Positions 59,870 to 64,000 of a stretch of DNA of 64,000 bases are shown here, in pieces (position 1 is the stretch's first letter; the number at the start of each line of letters is the position of its first letter). The notes under the pieces were generated by a model. It had not been told where the DNA came from. It made no database searches and saw nothing but the letters and a program-made list of their open reading frames with translations. The stretch is from positions 22,492,834-22,556,833 of the forward strand of contig NC_079907.1 of the NCBI RefSeq assembly GCF_024868665.1. Reading direction: 5' to 3'. The position numbers and the translations under genes were made by a program. Source of the stretch: Triplophysa rosa (Eukaryota > Chordata > Actinopteri > Cypriniformes > Nemacheilidae).

Positions 59870-60970
59870 GACTTTGACAAAGACTTTGAACATCAAGAAC
59901 CAAACATATTAATTATATTAATTTCTTCAAAACAGATTAAACAATTAATTTGCATCATCACATATAAATCAAAGAATATACTTTTTCAATTGCTGTTTGG
60001 TCAAAGTGCTGTTTAAAAACAAAAAGAAAAGAAAAAAGTTAATATAGAGACATTTAGTAATATTGTCAAAATACTAAATTTACAATATAACTTAATATAA
60101 TAGTAAGACTATTTCAGAGACTGTTTTTAGATTTTATAATTTACTTTTTATAGGTATGTGTTTAGATAAAATTATCATTTTTGTTTCATTCTGTGAATTA
60201 CTAACAAAATTTCTACCAAATTTCAAACATAAATATTGTTTCTATTTGCATTTATTTGCAGAAAATGAAAACTGGAGAATCAGATGAAATTAGCAGAAAA
60301 GATGCTCTGTATTTTTTAGACCTCAAACACGGCAAAGAAAACAGGTTCATATTCTCTTTTAAGCAATACAACAGTAATATTTCTACATGTATTTAGGAAA
60401 AGTAAAAAAATGTATGTGATAACCTCAAATTTTAATCAATTTTAATTTTAAGTCTTTCACGTTGTTGTTGGATGACTTTATACCACTCCTGAGGTTTGCA
60501 TTTATTGAAAGTCAACAAACAATGGACTGGAATGACCACAATACATCTAGAAAGGCTGATTTGAAATACAAATTTGGAATGGTCTCCTAATTGTTTTCTG
60601 CGGCTGTATATTTAATATTTTCACATTTCCCAGTCTTGCTGTATAATATTGTGATTCAATGTTCTTGGTTTTCTTTAAACCTTTTATTGAAGCCAACTAA
60701 TTGTTTAACCACAAATAAAAGCACTCTTTCACTGATTTTCTTTCTCTTGTAACAAGTTCTCATCAATCTCTAGTGATTTGAAGATCTGTACATAGCCTAC
60801 TTTGATTGGCCCTAATTAACTTAGAATAAATTACATCCCCTATACCTGCATGTGTCTGAGTATTACACACACGCACACGCAGAACACGCACACACAGCCA
60901 TTGCACAGAAATGACAATCAGCAGTTAATTGATGCCTGAAAATTATAATGTACTGATGTCAGCGTGCTGT
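59870..60970. other. Gene-free AT-rich stretch
   Basis: No exon with splice context recognised. A CACACGCACACGCAG short tandem run lies near 60868-60898. Confidence 0.5.
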
Positions 60971-60971
60971 T

Positions 60972-61526
60972 TCAATTGCACAAAGCAACATTATTGTTTC
61001 CCACTATCGTTGTGTTTCTTCTTCTGCAGAGAAAAGATAGTTTCACACAACGAACAAAATCATTCAGTGAACATCCGCTCATTTTGCTAACAGGGGAAAC
61101 GTTACCTTGAAGTGATTGATTGAAATCCTCAATTCTCAGCACTGCCACAGGCATTAATTGTCCAGCAGTGGCATTAAATGACATGGTGTGGGAACAAAGC
61201 TTAGAGAATATCAAAAACATCGAGTTGCCAGAAGTTCTCTTATTCTGAAGTAAATTGTTTCTTGAGAATTTTTCTGTTCTTTGAGGTTCTTCAAATATTG
61301 TTATATTCAACAATCCGGACGCAGAAGTCCTGCTAAACCATGTGAAATCTATTTCAGAAGCAGGTAATTCTTTGGCTTTGGCTGGCACTGCGATGACACA
61401 ACTTACTTGCCCCGTCAGAGTCTGATTGATGTTGGATGATGTAATGAAAAAAGCACTGAGCTGTGATCTGTGGCAGTGGTCTGCCATGGAAATCTTACTT
61501 GGGAAATGTTTTCTACTGAGAAACAT
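60972..61526 (-). CDS. Unidentified 184-codon open reading frame
   Basis: The longest unexplained frame in the window. Reads, for example, SSNINQTLTGQVSCVIAVPA and AVLRIEDFNQSLQGNVSPV, with several N-x-S/T sites (NQT, NIT, NAT, NQS) and scattered cysteines. That composition would fit an extracellular exon. A pyrimidine-rich TTTCTCAG lies just upstream of the first codons. No family recognised; it may be a stray exon, a pseudogene or chance. Confidence 0.25.
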   Translation of the reverse strand: MFLSRKHFPSKISMADHCHRSQLSAFFITSSNINQTLTGQVSCVIAVPAKAKELPASEIDFTWFSRTSASGLLNITIFEEPQRTEKFSRNNLLQNKRTSGNSMFLIFSKLCSHTMSFNATAGQLMPVAVLRIEDFNQSLQGNVSPVSKMSGCSLNDFVRCVKLSFLCRRRNTTIVGNNNVALCN

Positions 61527-62113
61527 AAAACCAAGTGGAAAAAAACGATGTACATTGGAATTACCTCAACAGAAACATTAAAACATAGTCACTTTCTTAA
61601 CAATTGTTTTTTTACTTAAAGTGAGGAACCATTCACTGCTGTAATATTAAATTTACTAAACGAGACATTCATGAAAGGGTTATTAGTTCAGCCGATAATG
61701 AAAATTTTCTGCTGACCTACTGATGATGTATTGACGTTGCATGAAGCGAATCGATCAGTCCATGCTGAACATTATTTACAACATTATTACAGACAATCCA
61801 CAGCCTCAGGAAAACAGTCTGTGTGTGCATTATTAAAGATGGGCTAACACACGCAGTTTCTGCCAATCTTATATTAATCTTGAGTACCTATAGAGTAGTA
61901 ATGCATACGTCGTAACAAAGAAGAGTATTTAGTTTGATCAAAAATTATAAAAGACAGATACAGCTGTACGATTATTTCTGGAAAAAGATGAGCTGCTGCA
62001 GGCGGGCAGGGGGACGGAACTACAGCACGAGCACACAATACATCATCGCATTATCCCTTCTTGTTGTTTATATTATGCACGTACATGCCGATTGCCAACA
62101 AAACACACTTACA

Positions 62114-62289
62114 GCGTGCGGTTCATGTCCGGCATCTTTTAGCGCTGGGACCACTCCATCTATCAGTATCAAACGATCTCTAAATCCAGCGTTATATCCA
62201 CCGTTTATATAACATCCATCACTGAAATGCCGTGAAAACAAACACACCTCAACTTCTCTTGAAGTAACGAGCTGCAGCTGCAGGCCCAC
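62114..62289 (-). pseudogene. THAP-like finger, C-terminal half
   Basis: Reads CLFSRHFSDGCYINGG and then LILIDGVVPALKDAGHEPHA, the C-x-x-H, F and AVP-box half of a THAP domain. It ends exactly at a GTAAGT splice donor (62113-62108). The zinc-binding first half is not found in frame upstream. Confidence 0.5.
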
Positions 62290-62757
62290 AGCGCAGCCAA
62301 TCTTGATGCAGCGCAGCCAACCTTGATAAGCGGGTCTTCCTATCGCTCGTCGGTTGGCGGGCTATTTCTTACGCTATTTCTTGTGCTTTTCCCGGGAGAA
62401 TTGCCCAATAAAAGGAATAGGATCCCTGACTTATAAAAAACTTTCCGAAACAAGTTGGATGCTGGGGGAGTGTATCAAGCACAGAAATACTACGTCATAC
62501 GTCCAACTCGTTTTTTAAAGGAAAGTTTGTTTTAGATGTAATGCAATGTGTATACACTATTTAAGGTTCAAAAACGCTGTATTTTCCTCTCTGAAACGCA
62601 GAGATTTTTAACAAAGCTCATGGCTCTGAAAAGCGAGGTGTGCTATGATTGGCCAGTAGTGATTGGTGGAATACTGCAAGCTTGTAACAGAAATGTTACG
62701 CCTCTTACCATATTCGGAACATCATGTTCCCACGCAATTGTGCTGACAGGTGATAAC

Positions 62758-62873
62758 ATGTCATCGGTACATTCCTTATATCAATTCGAGCCCGAATCTG
62801 ATCCGGAAAATGAAGATGATCAAGCCGATACATCAACTTTGCCAGCACGACTTGAGCAGGATGTAAAGAATTG
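62758..62873 (+). CDS. FEPESD leader exon (P2X7-ballast-type) inside the TTAA element
   Basis: Reads MSSVHSLYQFEPESDPENED and continues to RLEQDVKNW, ending TG before GTAAGG. It has the same start pattern, same LEQDV end and same splice phase as 38630-38739, although the two elements share little else. No cysteine-rich second exon follows inside the element. Confidence 0.45.
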
Positions 62874-63112
62874 GTAAGGTTTTTAAAAAATATATACTTA
62901 TAAATAAATATAAATTATGTTAAATAGTTAAAAACTATAGCTAACTGTTTTACCTTTTATATACGACAATATAAAGATTTGCCGTTAGTGATCAACCAGT
63001 GTTACGCAATGTCTCGTCGCGCACGTGTCTGTATTTGCAGATCACACAAAGAAACAACATGCGCTACAAACACACGACAAACTCAACTCGAGTTAGTCCG
63101 TAACAAAGTCTT

Positions 63113-63343
63113 TTACAATGAAAAATACTTACAGGCTGCGAATCTGAAGCGCCAGACTGCCCCACTTTTTAACAAAAGCCTTCGTGCACAGCCGGCCTTG
63201 ATCTCTCCCAGGTTCACGAAGCAATCATCTGTGAAATGTGCCGCACACACTTGAATATTCGGATCGTACTGTTCTGGAACAGTATTGTAAATAAAATGTA
63301 ACCATTCGTTTTTAGTTGTCTCATCTTTTGGAAGGGCAAACAA
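63113..63343 (-). pseudogene. THAP-like domain, frame-disrupted start
   Basis: Reads FALPKDETTKNEWLHFIYN and then CAAHFTDDCFVN and LLLKSGAVW, following the THAP order of FP-K-x-x-x-R/K-x-x-W, C-x-x-H-F and AVP box. The first cysteine pair is not in this frame. An upstream ATG (MSWRRC, about 63386) lies in a different frame, consistent with a small indel. Confidence 0.55.
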
Positions 63344-63766
63344 AGAGGCTTTCTTTCAAAACGAAACGCACAGCGTCTCCACGACATGGCTGCGGCGGCG
63401 ACGATACAATGAGATTTACAAGTACGCCCACATCACTTGTGTATACATTTGGGCGGTCTTAGTCCAATCATACCACGAAATGACGTAGATTTGTGGGGGT
63501 GTGGCTACACGAGGCGTTTCAGGCAGGTCTGGGTGAGCATCCGCTTTTACATAGAACGCATCTTTTGTTCTGACACTTTCATTTTTGCAATTTTACTTGT
63601 CTAATACATGCATGAGCAACTTATAACACACCAAAGACAAAGAAAAACACGTATTCGCGCCATATGACCCCTTTAACAAGTTGACCATGTTAAGCATGAG
63701 AAGCCAGCACGTTTAACAGTGTAATGAAGTCAGAATGCATGAAATAGCATGTTACCCCATCTTTAA

Positions 63767-64000
63767 AATGACAAGAAAGGCTGATTCTAAATGATGTTTT
63801 TGCACCTTTGAAAGGCTCTGTGGGAAGGGGACGTCACACGAAGTCTAGTCTCAGATAAAGCAAAAAAAAAATTTCACTCCCTTTGCCAAGTGTCATCCAA
63901 ACAGCTATATTGTAAAATAGAATTGCCCATCGCCCTTCAGAGTTCCCACTTCAAAGTCTCTGTCCATGTAAATGAATAGGGCACATGGATGCAGATGACA
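63767..64000. other. Window end, nothing recognised
   Basis: The last 234 bases show no exon or element terminus that I can support. Confidence 0.5.

Larger units (their letters stand above)
61833..63766. mobile_element. TTAA-flanked (Kolobok-like) element with THAP-like and FEPESD-type frames
   Basis: 1934 bp, TTAA at 61833-61836 and 63763-63766. Left end TTAAAGATGGGCTAACACA; reverse complement of right end TTAAAGATGGGGTAACATG. It carries minus-strand THAP-like frames at 62114-62289 and 63113-63343 and a plus-strand leader exon at 62758-62873. Kolobok transposons are known to make TTAA duplications and to encode THAP fingers, which fits; no DDE catalytic domain is visible, so it is a non-autonomous or deleted copy. 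Shortened relatives occur at 2461-2856, 20170-20648 and 37255-37473. Confidence 0.7.

Overview
The window is vertebrate nuclear DNA from a teleost fish, most likely a cyprinid (carp/zebrafish relative). The genes have many short exons with GT/AG introns. The intergenic DNA and introns are crowded with terminal-inverted-repeat (TIR) DNA transposons and MITEs, tRNA-type SINEs, microsatellites and a DIRS-type retrotransposon. Five protein-coding loci can be read by homology. They are the 5' two-fifths of topoisomerase II alpha (TOP2A, minus strand), a SAMD14-like gene (plus), the complete Mediator subunit gene MED24 (plus), a complete granulocyte colony-stimulating factor gene CSF3 (minus) and an LRRC3C-like leucine-rich-repeat membrane protein (minus) that carries one in-frame stop codon. 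In human all five map to chromosome 17q12-q21, and CSF3-MED24 are direct neighbours there, so this is an ancient synteny block.

Layout. 1-6178: fourteen TOP2A coding exons read leftwards; the rest of the gene lies outside the window. 6370-6547: a TOP2A promoter with four inverted CCAAT boxes and two CHR-like motifs. 6560-8620: spacer with GT and GATA microsatellites and a probable SAMD14 5' UTR exon. 8628-14675: SAMD14-like gene, eight coding exons, ending without a SAM domain. 15980-29746: MED24 promoter, 25 coding exons (about 990 aa) and poly(A) signal, with introns full of MITEs. 31074-35191: CSF3, five coding exons (212 aa), tail-to-tail with MED24, with AU-rich 3' flank and a compact kappaB-TATA promoter.

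35200-56870 contains no host gene that I recognise. It holds a large GATA/GATG microsatellite, TTAA-flanked TIR elements, a decayed DIRS retrotransposon (about 41055-45345) interrupted by a 578 bp hAT-like insertion, an IS630/Tc1-like transposase with an internal deletion, an LTR-element remnant and nested MITEs. 56880-57680 is the LRRC3C-like reading frame. 57700-64000 is again repeats, ending in a 1.9 kb TTAA-bounded element that carries THAP-like reading frames on one strand and an exon beginning like fish P2X7-ballast-type proteins on the other.

The host genes do not form a pathway; they are linked by conserved synteny. The least ordinary content is the TTAA-flanked element group, two members of which carry a matching short leader exon. 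Next in interest are the SAMD14-like gene without its SAM domain, the single nonsense codon in LRRC3C, and the cytokine-style control elements around CSF3.
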